DNA of 19,499 nt from Candidatus Shapirobacteria bacterium CG06_land_8_20_14_3_00_40_12 (GCA_002780135.1 PEWA01000024.1:1-19499), one strand, 5' to 3'; positions 5,933 through 14,296 are shown, numbered from the stretch's first letter. Program-made: numbers and translations. The notes: a model not told the origin generated them from the sequence alone.

Positions 5933-7894
5933 CTATTTAATTTTTTTGAGATAATCCAGGGAGTTTTGGTTGCCGGGGGAATACTGCAAATTTAATTCAA
6001 AGTATTTTTTAGCCAGATTGTATTTTTTTTGATTGAAATAGAGGAGACCAAGATCGAAATAGGCATGATCGTAATTGGGTTTGAGTTCAATGGCTTTTAA
6101 ATAATTGATTTCAGTGTTCTGGAAATCGTTGATGGCGTTATAAAACTTAGCCAAAAGATAAAAAGTTTTAGCGTCGGTAGGAGCCAGGAGAGCGGTTTGA
6201 CGGAGGGTGGCAATAGCCTGAGAATAGTATTGATTATCAATAGTGGCCAGATAGGTAAGGGCCTGGGTACGTTCTTTAAGGAAGTTGATATTTAAAGGGG
6301 AAATAGTAAGGGCCAGATCGGAAAATTCAATAGAGTTGGTAGCGAATTTTGAGGCGGAAGAGGGATCCTTTTCTAAGAAATAGGAGGCGGAAAGTTTGGC
6401 AGAGAGAATAGAAAGACGGCTAAGATATACAGGCTCATGGGGATTAAGTTGATAGCATTTGAGGAGGTATTGGTAGGATTTGACATATTGGTTTTGGTTA
6501 TCTTCCTGGTCGCTTTGGGCTAGAGCGATATCGGCAAGGAAGAAAGAAAATATTAATTTTATAGCGTAGAAAGAAAATATGAGGGTTAGAGTCAGAAGAA
6601 GCCAACGGAGTTTGGCGGGGGGTGGTGATAGAGGGGGATTAAGACAAAGAGCAGGAAGAAGAAAGAAGAAAAGAGAAACGGCTACCACACTAAAACCGGC
6701 AAAATTGGTGACTAAAACAGAGAGGTAAGCGGCGAGTAATTCCCATCGGCGGCGGGAGATAAAAAGATAAATAGATGAAAAGATGAGAAGAAAATAAGAA
6801 AGAAAACCGAGAGTACCGGTGTTGGCCAAATAATTTAAATATTCGTTATGGACTTTGTTGTAGAGAAATTCCCATTCAGAGGTGAGATTGTGGGAGGCCG
6901 GACGGACAGAATAATAGGTGTAGGCAAAAGTTTCCGGACCGGTACCGAAAACGGGATATTTTTGCCAGAGTTTTAGAGCCCCTGACCAGACAATTTTTCG
7001 GATATCTTCCGAGGGGGTGATGTTAATAGTGGGATCTGCCGATAGTTGTGTGGTTTGGGCGGGTGGGGAAAATAATATATCTTTGATGGGGTTTGAGATA
7101 GTTAGGGAAAAAATAATAAACGTAAATATAAGTAAAAATGGTGAAATAGCCGCCTTCGCAAATGATTTGAAACTACGATGTAGTTTAAAAAGATTGAGGC
7201 AGTAAATGAGAAAATATATTCCTAAAGATATGGCTACGGCAGCTAAACCGGATTTAGACTTGGTAAATAACAAACAGATATAAAAAAGTGATGTAAGAAA
7301 TATGAAATATGATTTATGAATGGGTTTTGGGGAGATAAAAGATTTGTTAAGAGAAAAAGGAAGAAGGATACAAAGATAGGCCGAGAGCCAATTGGGTTGA
7401 CCAAGGGTAGAAAATACCCGGGTAGAAACGTCCTGAAGCCAAAATTTGGCGTCGATACCGAAGTGTTCGAGAATGCCGTAAGTGGCAACAATAAATCCGG
7501 AAATCAGGGAAAAGTTAATAATATCGTTTTTAAATTTATCGTCAAGATAATTAACTAAAATAAAAAAGAGGAGACTAAAAGCTAAGAGGGACAGGAGACC
7601 GCCGTTGAGGCGGGAGTAATAGCCAAAAAATGAAGTGTGGATGTCAACCGAAAAAATAGTGGAGATAACCTGAATCAGGAGAAAGAGAAGGAGGGGGAGG
7701 TTGAGGGGGGTTTTAGAGAACAAAGAAACTTGACCTTTAAAATAATTTATGACATGAAAAAATAAAATCATGACAGTGAAAAAATAAACCAGATACATTT
7801 TGGGAACTTCAAACAGTTCGGAATTGAAAGTAGTAAAGACAAGGGGAATTAAAAAAAAGAGGAGAAGGTAGAGTAATTTAGTAGCTTTGACCAC
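5933..7894 (-). CDS. O-antigen ligase/polymerase (Wzy/WaaL-like) with C-terminal TPR repeats
   Basis: 653 residues. About 10-12 hydrophobic segments occupy residues 1-430. In the family-typical positions are GQPNWLSAYL (~165) and the large extracytoplasmic loop segment FGTGPETFAYTYYSVRP with VHNEYLNYLANTGTLGFL, characteristic of the Wzy_C/O-antigen ligase family. Residues ~465-653 are TPR-like repeats (e.g. FYLLAKFYNAINDF, HAYFDLGLLYFNQKKYNLAKKYFE). By family it joins or polymerises surface glycans on the outer face of the membrane; the TPRs may recruit partners. The start is GTG, 6 nt from a TATAAT box, divergent from mreB, which also starts with GTG. Confidence 0.88.
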   Translation of the reverse strand: MVKATKLLYLLLFFLIPLVFTTFNSELFEVPKMYLVYFFTVMILFFHVINYFKGQVSLFSKTPLNLPLLLFLLIQVISTIFSVDIHTSFFGYYSRLNGGLLSLLAFSLLFFILVNYLDDKFKNDIINFSLISGFIVATYGILEHFGIDAKFWLQDVSTRVFSTLGQPNWLSAYLCILLPFSLNKSFISPKPIHKSYFIFLTSLFYICLLFTKSKSGLAAVAISLGIYFLIYCLNLFKLHRSFKSFAKAAISPFLLIFTFIIFSLTISNPIKDILFSPPAQTTQLSADPTINITPSEDIRKIVWSGALKLWQKYPVFGTGPETFAYTYYSVRPASHNLTSEWEFLYNKVHNEYLNYLANTGTLGFLSYFLLIFSSIYLFISRRRWELLAAYLSVLVTNFAGFSVVAVSLFFFLLPALCLNPPLSPPPAKLRWLLLTLTLIFSFYAIKLIFSFFLADIALAQSDQEDNQNQYVKSYQYLLKCYQLNPHEPVYLSRLSILSAKLSASYFLEKDPSSASKFATNSIEFSDLALTISPLNINFLKERTQALTYLATIDNQYYSQAIATLRQTALLAPTDAKTFYLLAKFYNAINDFQNTEINYLKAIELKPNYDHAYFDLGLLYFNQKKYNLAKKYFELNLQYSPGNQNSLDYLKKIK

Positions 7895-7900
7895 AAAGTG

Positions 7901-7910
7901 ATTATATACT
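7901..7910. promoter_or_regulatory. Back-to-back -10 boxes for O-antigen ligase (minus) and mreB (+), both leaderless GTG
   Basis: ATTATATACT holds TATAAT on minus (7901-7906) and TATACT on + (7905-7910), overlapping by 2 bp exactly as at fmt/def. Each box is exactly 6 nt from a GTG start (7894 on minus, 7917 on +). No Shine-Dalgarno on either side. Confidence 0.65.
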
Positions 7911-7916
7911 TAACAG

Positions 7917-8948
7917 GTGGTCGGGTTAAAAGAATTTATTTCCAACTTTTATTGGCAGATGGGAGTGGATTTGGGGAGTAGTCACATTAGCATTTATTTG
8001 AAGGGTAAGGGGATTGTGGTGGATGAGCCATCATCGGTGGCAAAGTTGAAAAAGAAAAAGTGGGGTCAAAGCCGCTTTTTAATGTTTGGGCAAAGGGCCA
8101 AGGAAACGATGAGTCGAGAGCCAAAATTGATTGAAGTGGTGCAGCCGGTTAAAAAAGGAGTGGTGGTTGATTTGGAGGCAGCGGAAGCGTTGGCGGGAAA
8201 CTATCTGAAATTAATTTTTGAAATACCGAGCGGGTATCCCCGACTGTTAAAACCAAAGGTGGTGGCGGCAGTGAGTAGTCAAATTTCGGAAGTGCAAAGA
8301 AGAGCCTATGTTTCGGTATTTAATAACGCCGGTGCGGGTGAGGTAGTTTTAGTGGATAGTGGGGTAGTAGGGGCTTTGGGCTCCGGTTATAATTTAAATG
8401 AAAGCGGAGGGGTTTTGGTAGTAGATATCGGTGGAAGTAAAACAGAAATAAGTTTAGTCTCGATGGGGGGATTGGTGATCGGACGGTGTTTGGAATTAGG
8501 GGGAGATAATTTTGATGAGGCGATTATAAACTATGTCAAAATGAAGTATGGATTGTTGATTGGTAAAAACAGTGTCGAAAAATTAAAAATCGGAGGGGGA
8601 GGGATAGTTCGGGGTCGGGATTTGGAACATAGTTTACCTAAAAGTTTGAGAGTAGGTGGAACGGAAATTCAGGAGGCGGTGGCATTTTTAATTAATAAAA
8701 TTGTCCGAATGATTAGCGGGGTGTTGGATGAAATGCCAACAGAAATGACGGAGGATATATTGAAAAGAGGAATAATACTGGTTGGGGGAATGGCTCAAAT
8801 GGTGGAAATTACTAAAGCCATCGAAGAAGAGACAAAAATAAGTACGATGGTGGTGGAGGAACCGGCCCAGGCGGTGATCCGGGGCTGTGGAGTATTGTTG
8901 GAGGATTTGGAACTGTTAAAGAGGGTCAGAACAATTAACAACCGATGA
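7917..8948 (+). CDS. mreB: MreB-family rod-shape actin homologue
   Basis: 343 residues, usual MreB length. Actin-fold phosphate loops are visible: MGVDLGSSHISIYLKGKGIVVDEPS at ~15-40 (MreB: DIGIDLGTANTLVYVKGKGIVLNEPS) and VVDIGGSKTEISLV at ~166-180. The adenosine-side region IILVGGMAQM and the closing EEPAQAVIRGCG also fit. It forms membrane-associated filaments that guide lateral wall synthesis. It is the first gene of a tight cluster: the stop overlaps the PBP2 start by 4 nt (ATGA). Start GTG 7917, 6 nt after a TATACT box, leaves ~15 residues before the first phosphate loop, as expected. The sequence is rather divergent (GGMA instead of GGGA), so Mbl or another paralogue is possible. Confidence 0.88.
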   Translation: MVGLKEFISNFYWQMGVDLGSSHISIYLKGKGIVVDEPSSVAKLKKKKWGQSRFLMFGQRAKETMSREPKLIEVVQPVKKGVVVDLEAAEALAGNYLKLIFEIPSGYPRLLKPKVVAAVSSQISEVQRRAYVSVFNNAGAGEVVLVDSGVVGALGSGYNLNESGGVLVVDIGGSKTEISLVSMGGLVIGRCLELGGDNFDEAIINYVKMKYGLLIGKNSVEKLKIGGGGIVRGRDLEHSLPKSLRVGGTEIQEAVAFLINKIVRMISGVLDEMPTEMTEDILKRGIILVGGMAQMVEITKAIEEETKISTMVVEEPAQAVIRGCGVLLEDLELLKRVRTINNR

Positions 8949-10492
8949 AGAGATATTGGAGTATTAAACTTTTGGTTTATTTGTCCTTTTTAGTGTTGTT
9001 GGCCGGAGTATTAAGGTTGGGTTGGATAAGAGGAGGATATTACAGGCAACAGGCACGAGATAATAAGGTTACTGAAACCCTGATTTTGGCCGATAGGGGA
9101 CAAATAGTTGATCGGAAAGGCAGGGTGTTGGTTCGAAGTCAGGAGGTTGACGGGATAAAAAGACGTCAATATTTATACGGAGAGGCCTTGGGGGCAGTTA
9201 CCGGCTATGTGGGAAAAGCGGATGGTGGCGAACTTAAATATGGTGTTTGCGGAGGAAGAAAACTAAATAATTTATCACTGGTGGGTCGGGGTGGAATTGA
9301 AGAAAGTATGGATTGTCAGCTGTTGGGAACCGACGGGAAGAAATTGACCGAAGTTGATGCTAAGGGCAGATTGGTCCGGGAATTGGGGACATATGCGGCT
9401 GTAGCCGGTAAAGAAGTGGAATTGAGTATTGATGCCTATTGGCAGGAAAAGATGTTTAAGTTATTAGCCGGAAAAAAAGCGGCAGCAGCGGTATCGGAAG
9501 CAGGAACAGGAAAGATTTTGGTAATGACCTCCAGCCCCAGTTTTGACCCGAATGTTTTTGCCTATGAACCGGATTCTTCTAAAATTAAAAATTATCTTGA
9601 AGATAAAAACGGTTTGCCGATGATGAACCGGGTAGTAGGGGCAAAGTATCATCCGGGCAGTGTCTTTAAACTGGCGGTAGCCACGGCCGGATTAGAGGAG
9701 GGAGTTATAAACGAGTCAACGACTTTTGAAGATACCGGAGTAATTAAAGTGGGGGAATATAGTTATAGTAACTGGCTATGGACCAAAAGGGGAACAACGG
9801 ACGGAATGGTAGATATAGTTAAGGGAATAAAACGGTCGAATGATATCTTTTTTTATCGCCTAGGCGAGACTTTGGGGTCGGAAAAAATTAAAAAGTGGGC
9901 GACTAAATTCGGAATGGGGGTAAAAACCGGAGTGGAGATACCGGCTGAAGTGGAGGGGTTGGTACCGGATGCCAGGTGGAAGGAAAAAAACAGCGGGGAG
10001 AAGTGGTTTTTGGGAAACACCTATCATTTAGTTATCGGGCAGGGGGAGGTGTCGGTGTCGCCGCTACAAATAAACTTGGAAACGAGTGTAATTGCCAATG
10101 GAGGCAGAAAATGTCAAATGAGTATTCTAAAGAATAGTGAGATTAAGTGTGAAGATTTAGGAATTAGCAGCAAAACCATTAATTTAATTAAGACCGGGAT
10201 GATAGGAGCGTGTCAAAACGGGGGAACAGCCTGGCCGCTTTTTAATTTTAAAACCAAATTAGCCTGCAAAACCGGGACAGCCGAAGTGGGAGACGGAACT
10301 AAGGATACCCACGCCTGGTTGACAGCGTTTGCGCCGGCGGATAATCCCCAAATAATAATTACGGTGTTGGTAGAAAGAGGTGGGGAGGGAAGCGACATAG
10401 CAGCGCCGATAGTGGGTGACTTTTTAAAAGAATGGTTTGAGGAACCTAATACGGTGGTACCGCGATATTCAACGGCGGCGGTGGGGGAATAA
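8945..10492 (+). CDS. Penicillin-binding protein 2-like transpeptidase (class B PBP)
   Basis: 515 residues. A single N-terminal membrane anchor spans ~7-28. The dimerisation/pedestal region begins at LADRGQIVDRKGRVLV. The transpeptidase domain has all three active-site motifs: SVFK with catalytic Ser ~239, SND at ~298-300, and KTGT at ~442. The SxD form matches the PBP2/MrdA group more than FtsI. It crosslinks peptidoglycan outside the membrane. Position immediately after mreB (4-nt overlap) fits the elongation role of MrdA, with MreB as partner. Shorter than typical MrdA (~600+), mainly in the pedestal. No Shine-Dalgarno at its start; translation is likely coupled to mreB. Confidence 0.9.
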   Translation: MKRYWSIKLLVYLSFLVLLAGVLRLGWIRGGYYRQQARDNKVTETLILADRGQIVDRKGRVLVRSQEVDGIKRRQYLYGEALGAVTGYVGKADGGELKYGVCGGRKLNNLSLVGRGGIEESMDCQLLGTDGKKLTEVDAKGRLVRELGTYAAVAGKEVELSIDAYWQEKMFKLLAGKKAAAAVSEAGTGKILVMTSSPSFDPNVFAYEPDSSKIKNYLEDKNGLPMMNRVVGAKYHPGSVFKLAVATAGLEEGVINESTTFEDTGVIKVGEYSYSNWLWTKRGTTDGMVDIVKGIKRSNDIFFYRLGETLGSEKIKKWATKFGMGVKTGVEIPAEVEGLVPDARWKEKNSGEKWFLGNTYHLVIGQGEVSVSPLQINLETSVIANGGRKCQMSILKNSEIKCEDLGISSKTINLIKTGMIGACQNGGTAWPLFNFKTKLACKTGTAEVGDGTKDTHAWLTAFAPADNPQIIITVLVERGGEGSDIAAPIVGDFLKEWFEEPNTVVPRYSTAAVGE

Positions 10493-10494
10493 TT

Positions 10495-10899
10495 ATGAAA
10501 AAAATTGCGATAGTGGGAAGCAGGAGGATGACAAGTTATGGAGGAGAAGTGATTGAGATAATAATGAAGGAAATAAAAGATAAGGCAGAAGTGATAACAA
10601 TTGAGGTACAAGGATGTAATTTGGAAGTAATCAGACTGGGGGCCAAAAAAATATTTAAGGGAGAGAATTTTGAAAAACTGAATGAGGAAGTGGCCAGATA
10701 TGCCGATATGCTGGTAATAATTGAGGGCGGGGAAAAGAGCGGGACGATACTTTTAGCTTCTAAATTTATTGAAAAAGGAAAAATGGTTTATTGTGTACCG
10801 GGAAGGATAACTGATGAAAATTCCCAAGCCACCAATTGGTTGATATCACAGGGGGCGATGCTTTTAATTAACATAAAAGAATTTGGAGAAAGTTTTTAG
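10495..10899 (+). CDS. Compact DprA/SMF-like Rossmann protein
   Basis: 134 residues. Starts KKIAIVGSRRMTSYGGEVI and carries GGEKSGTILLASKFIEKGKMVYCVPG followed by NWLISQGAMLL, which matches the DprA (DNA-processing protein A, SMF) core: an SG-x-L-x-A helix, a VPG turn and an L-I-x-x-GA helix. DprA loads RecA on single-stranded DNA during natural transformation, but usual DprA proteins are ~280-380 residues with SAM and winged-helix domains. Only the Rossmann core is here, so this may be a specialised stand-alone form; a LOG-type nucleotide-binding protein is the alternative. It starts 2 nt after the PBP stop, so it belongs to the mreB operon. Confidence 0.7.
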   Translation: MKKIAIVGSRRMTSYGGEVIEIIMKEIKDKAEVITIEVQGCNLEVIRLGAKKIFKGENFEKLNEEVARYADMLVIIEGGEKSGTILLASKFIEKGKMVYCVPGRITDENSQATNWLISQGAMLLINIKEFGESF

Positions 10900-10910
10900 G
10901 GAAAGTAATT

Positions 10911-10916
10911 TATAAT
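10911..10916 (+). promoter_or_regulatory. TATAAT -10 box of the EamA transporter gene
   Basis: Perfect TATAAT, 10 nt before ATG 10927, leaving a leader of about 3-4 nt. No -35 or Shine-Dalgarno seen. Confidence 0.55.
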
Positions 10917-10926
10917 CAAAGATAGT

Positions 10927-11730
10927 ATGGGTATTCTTTTGGCTCTGTTATCTGCCTTTTTTGCTTTTAGCTGGCGAATTACAGTCAGAACCAAACTAAA
11001 ACCCAGTAGTAACGATTTTGCTTTTACGGTTCTGGTTGATTTTTTCGCTGCCCTGACCATGGCTCTTTTTATTCCATTTTTTGGTATTCGTTTTCCCGCC
11101 GACACTGATCTTTTGGGTTTATTTTTGGTCTCTGTTGTTTTGAGTGCTATCGGCGATTATCTTTTGGTTTTTGCCACTAAAAATGCTGATACTGCTGATA
11201 CCAGCATCCTAATGCCTCTTAGTAATATTTGGGTGCTACTCTTGGCTTTTATTTTCCTAAAGGAAACCTTATCATTTTGGAAAATTATTGGAGTTGGTAT
11301 GGTGGTATTGGGTAGTATTGTGGCGTTAAGTCATAGAAAAAAGATTACCTTAAATAAGGGAATTATAGCCACGTTTATCTACGGATTTTTTATCACCGGG
11401 ACCATACTGATTGACAAAGGTATCAGTAATAATTTTTCTTTACCTGTCTATGGTGCCATTTTTTATTTTCTTTCCAGTGGAGTATTAACATTATTGGCCG
11501 GTAGGGGATCACTTAAAAAAATTGCCAAGGAATGGAGAATAAACCGATGGTGGACGGCGGCTGTCGGTGCTCAATGGGCGTTATTTTCCCTGACACTTTT
11601 GTTTGCCTATACCCGCGAAGAAGCCTCCAAGGTAGTTCCGATTATGAGGGAAAAACAAAGAATGTGGCAAAAAATATTCGGATCTATTATTGTCACCGGA
11701 GGAGCTCTGGTTTTGGCTTATTTGGGTTAA
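10927..11730 (+). CDS. EamA/DMT-superfamily membrane transporter
   Basis: 267 residues with about ten hydrophobic helices in two similar halves (~1-130 and ~140-267), as in EamA drug/metabolite transporters. The segment SILMPLSNIWVLLLAFIFLKETLSFWKIIGVGMVVLGSIVAL is the family-typical end of the first EamA repeat, with the LKE turn before the last helix. The substrate is not predictable. Base usage differs from its neighbours: the coding strand is T-rich with G about equal to C in sampled lines, whereas flanking DNA is strongly G-rich on +. This suggests recent acquisition or inversion, though membrane proteins are T-rich anyway. The start follows TATAAT by 10 nt. Confidence 0.85.
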   Translation: MGILLALLSAFFAFSWRITVRTKLKPSSNDFAFTVLVDFFAALTMALFIPFFGIRFPADTDLLGLFLVSVVLSAIGDYLLVFATKNADTADTSILMPLSNIWVLLLAFIFLKETLSFWKIIGVGMVVLGSIVALSHRKKITLNKGIIATFIYGFFITGTILIDKGISNNFSLPVYGAIFYFLSSGVLTLLAGRGSLKKIAKEWRINRWWTAAVGAQWALFSLTLLFAYTREEASKVVPIMREKQRMWQKIFGSIIVTGGALVLAYLG

Positions 11731-11759
11731 AGTTTTAAAATCTTTTTGTTTGGTGGCGG

Positions 11760-11788
11760 TTGACACGAGAGATACAATAGTTGACAAT
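11760..11788 (+). promoter_or_regulatory. topA promoter region with two possible -10 boxes
   Basis: TACAAT (11773-11778) lies 8 nt before ATG 11787. Alternatively TTGACA (11760-11765) plus a 17-bp spacer gives GACAAT (11783-11788), 7 nt before ATG 11796. Either choice makes a leaderless transcript; the two start codons are in the same frame, 9 nt apart. Confidence 0.45.
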
Positions 11789-11795
11789 GATCGTT

Positions 11796-13775
11796 ATGAA
11801 AAAGGGTCTGTTGGTAGTCGAGTCGCCGACCAAGGCACGGACTATCGGCAAATATTTAGCTAACAGTTTTGAGGTGGTGGCGACAGTGGGACATTTTCGG
11901 GATTTACCCAAAAGCACGATGGGGGTGGAGCTGAAAGGTAGCTTTGAAATTGAATATGTGTTGGATCCAAAAAAAAAGGAGGTAATTTCTAAATTGTTGT
12001 CGATGGCGGACAAGGCTGACAAAATATATTTAGCCTCTGATCCGGACCGGGAAGGGGAAGCAATCGCTTGGCATACGGAATGGTTGTTTAATAACTCAAA
12101 ACTCAAGGGTGAAAAAGAAATCAAGCGGATTTCGTTTCATGAGATTACTAAAGAAGCAGTGGAAGAGGCCTTGGAAAAGGCGCGGGGGATTGATATGAAT
12201 TTGGTTAATGCTCAACAGGGGAGGCGGGTATTGGACCGGGTGGTGGGTTATTCACTTTCTCCGGTTTTATGGCGAAAAGTAAGAAGAGGATTGTCAGCGG
12301 GAAGGGTCCAGTCGGTAGCAGTGAGGCTGATTGTGGAGCGGGAAAAGGAAATTGAAGCATTCAAGCGGGAAAAATTTTACCGGGTGGAGGCTTGGTTTGA
12401 TAAAGAAAATAAAGAATTCCGGGCGGATTTGTTTAAGGTGGGAGAAAAACCGTTTATCCAGTCGGCTAAATTGAAATTATTTGACGGAGATTATAGTTTT
12501 TCCAAATCAATTTTTGATCAGGAAGAAAAAGTTAAGAATTTTAGAGAGGGATTGGAAAAAGAGTTTGAGGTGGAAAAGGTAGAAGGCAGAGAGATAAACA
12601 AAATTCCATTGCCGGCCTTCACCACTTCAAAGATACAACAGGCGGCAGCCAGACGTTTTGGTTGGTCGGGGAAACAAACTATGACTTTGGCCCAGAGATT
12701 GTATGAGAGGGGATTAATTACTTATCACCGGACGGATGCAGTTTATCTGTCACCAAAAGCGGTCGAGGAATTTAGAAGCTATATTACCAAAACATACGGG
12801 GAATCTTATGCGGTGGTTAAACCCCGGTTTTACAAAAATAATTCTAAAAATGCCCAAGAGGCCCATGAAGCCATCCGGCCGACCCGGGTAGCGGTAGTAT
12901 CACCTGATGAAATTGACAGTAAAGAAAAAAAATTATATGAGCTTATTTGGAAAAGAGCAGTAGCGACTCAAGCGGCGGCAGCCCGGTTACGAAATACAAC
13001 TTTGCTTTTGAAAAACGGAACAGCCTTGTTTAAAGCCATGGGAGTGAAAGTGGAGTTTAACGGATTTTACCGAATTTCGGGTGATAAACACGACGATCAA
13101 TTGTTGCCCGATTTGAAGGCGGGAGAAAAGGTTGAATCAAGGGATATTAAGATAGTGGAGACGGAGACCCAGCCGCCGCCACGGTATACCGATGCCTCTT
13201 TGGTTGGGAGTATGGAAAAGCAGGGAATCGGTCGACCATCGACCTATGCCCCGATTATCAGCACTATTATTTTTAGACAATATATTGACCGGGAAGAGGG
13301 AAAGTTTAAACCGACCTCTTTGGGACAGGCGGTGTCAGAATTTTTGGTGACTAATTTTGAAAAAATTGTGTCGCTGCCATTTACGGTCAATATGGAGGAA
13401 GGATTGGATAAAATTGCAGCAGGAGTTCTGGATTGGAAGAAAATGATGACTGATTTTTGGAAGGATTTTGGTAAGGAAATCAAATCGGTGGAGAAGAATG
13501 CGGAGAGAGTGAAAGTGGCCACGGAGGCGACGGGAGAGAAGTGTCCGGAGTGCAAGGAAGGGGATTTAGTAATAAGGGTAGGTAGATTTGGAAAATTTAT
13601 ATCATGCAGCCGCTTTCCTGATTGTAAATACCGAACCTCATTTAAAGAGGATGCCGGATTTAAGTGTCCAACCTGCGGAGCGGATGGGGTGGTACGGAGA
13701 ACCAAGACAGGTAAAAGGTTTTATGGTTGTTCCAGTTATCCTAAGTGTAAATGGGCGGGGTGGAAAAAGCCTTAG
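11796..13775 (+). CDS. topA: DNA topoisomerase I (type IA)
   Basis: 661 residues from ATG 11796 (664 from ATG 11787). The TOPRIM domain has catalytic Glu in LLVVESPTKA and the metal-binding SDPDREGEAIAWH. The active-site tyrosine is in ITYHRTDAVYLS (Tyr ~310). The C-terminus carries two four-Cys zinc ribbons: CPECKEGDLV...CSRFPDC and CPTCGADGVV...CSSYPKC. It relaxes negatively supercoiled DNA by single-strand passage. 11796 gives the family-typical start MKKGLLVVESP, while ATG 11787 fits the better -10 box; a TTG at 11781 is unlikely. Length is shorter than E. coli TopA (865) because of fewer C-terminal repeats. Confidence 0.95.
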   Translation: MKKGLLVVESPTKARTIGKYLANSFEVVATVGHFRDLPKSTMGVELKGSFEIEYVLDPKKKEVISKLLSMADKADKIYLASDPDREGEAIAWHTEWLFNNSKLKGEKEIKRISFHEITKEAVEEALEKARGIDMNLVNAQQGRRVLDRVVGYSLSPVLWRKVRRGLSAGRVQSVAVRLIVEREKEIEAFKREKFYRVEAWFDKENKEFRADLFKVGEKPFIQSAKLKLFDGDYSFSKSIFDQEEKVKNFREGLEKEFEVEKVEGREINKIPLPAFTTSKIQQAAARRFGWSGKQTMTLAQRLYERGLITYHRTDAVYLSPKAVEEFRSYITKTYGESYAVVKPRFYKNNSKNAQEAHEAIRPTRVAVVSPDEIDSKEKKLYELIWKRAVATQAAAARLRNTTLLLKNGTALFKAMGVKVEFNGFYRISGDKHDDQLLPDLKAGEKVESRDIKIVETETQPPPRYTDASLVGSMEKQGIGRPSTYAPIISTIIFRQYIDREEGKFKPTSLGQAVSEFLVTNFEKIVSLPFTVNMEEGLDKIAAGVLDWKKMMTDFWKDFGKEIKSVEKNAERVKVATEATGEKCPECKEGDLVIRVGRFGKFISCSRFPDCKYRTSFKEDAGFKCPTCGADGVVRRTKTGKRFYGCSSYPKCKWAGWKKP

Positions 13776-13845
13776 ATTTCGCCTGATGGAGAAGGAGCTT
13801 TAAAAAAGGGAGTTGGTTGTTTTTCGGACATATTTTTGTTATAGG

Positions 13846-13986
13846 TTAAATAGATAATTTGGTTATAATTGTTCTGGCTACGGCTTTTCGAATCTCCAGA
13901 GGAGAAGCAAGTAAATTTAGTCTCATGTTTTTATAGCTTTCTTTTGGTGAAAATGTTTCTTGATATCCTATAAAACGTTCACTCAT
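13846..13986 (-). CDS. 46-residue unknown protein
   Basis: Reads MSERFIGYQETFSPKESYKN then a mainly helical tail ending ..RTIITKLSI. No domain recognised. Evidence that it is real comes from its upstream signals: a -35 TTGACA (14042-14047), an 18-bp spacer, a -10 TATAGT (14018-14023) and a perfect 19-bp palindrome at the expected transcription start (13995-14013), about 10 nt before the ATG. There is no Shine-Dalgarno. It faces the end of topA and is the last of four small minus-strand ORFs lying downstream of the VirD4-like ATPase. Confidence 0.5.
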   Translation of the reverse strand: MSERFIGYQETFSPKESYKNMRLNLLASPLEIRKAVARTIITKLSI

Positions 13987-13994
13987 ATATTTTT

Positions 13995-14047
13995 TTAATT
14001 AATGATTAATTAATATAACTATAGGGTAGTCTTATAATACATGTCAA
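13995..14047 (-). promoter_or_regulatory. Promoter with palindromic operator for the 46-residue gene
   Basis: On minus: TTGACA 14042-14047, 18-bp spacer, TATAGT 14018-14023. The predicted start of transcription (~14011) lies inside TTAATTAAT-G-ATTAATTAA (13995-14013), a perfect 9-bp-arm palindrome. A regulator bound there would block initiation. A + strand TATAAT at 14033-14038 lies within the same spacer but leads to no gene. Confidence 0.5.
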
Positions 14048-14086
14048 GGGGGCAAATTAAAGCTAGTGATTAGAAACGCATGAGAT

Positions 14087-14290
14087 TTATTCTTTGATTT
14101 CTGGTTGTTGTATTTGTCTGAACTCTATTAGTTTGAGTCTTTCGAGACTAACACGACGGGTGTTTCGTGGAGACAGGCGTTTGGGTTTTGAATCTGCTGA
14201 TGGTATGCCAAGCTTTAGTTCAACTTGTTGTGGGTCCATACCTTCAGCGAGTAATTGCTGATAGGGTGGTAGACGGTTGTGATTGTTCAT
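14087..14290 (-). CDS. 67-residue basic unknown protein
   Basis: Starts MNNHNRLPPYQQLLAEGMDP and contains a basic middle (KPKRLSPRNTRRVSLERLK) and a charged tail ending QQPEIKE. No domain recognised. A TAAAAT box (14297-14302) is 6 nt from the ATG, the standard leaderless spacing of this window, which argues that it is a true gene with its own promoter. It belongs to the small-ORF cluster between topA and the VirD4-like ATPase. Confidence 0.6.
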   Translation of the reverse strand: MNNHNRLPPYQQLLAEGMDPQQVELKLGIPSADSKPKRLSPRNTRRVSLERLKLIEFRQIQQPEIKE

Positions 14291-14296
14291 ATATTG

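Noticed and set aside
10213..10611. 132-codon open frame on minus across the PBP2 and DprA-like genes
   Set aside because: Antisense shadow of two well-supported genes; low-complexity start and no promoter or ribosome site.
13244..13705. 153-codon open frame on minus inside topA
   Set aside because: Lies wholly inside the conserved topoisomerase C-terminal region; composition is that of an antisense frame.
14041..14073. 10-codon + strand ORF after TATAAT at 14033-14038
   Set aside because: Too short, no ribosome site, and the region is better explained as the minus-strand promoter.
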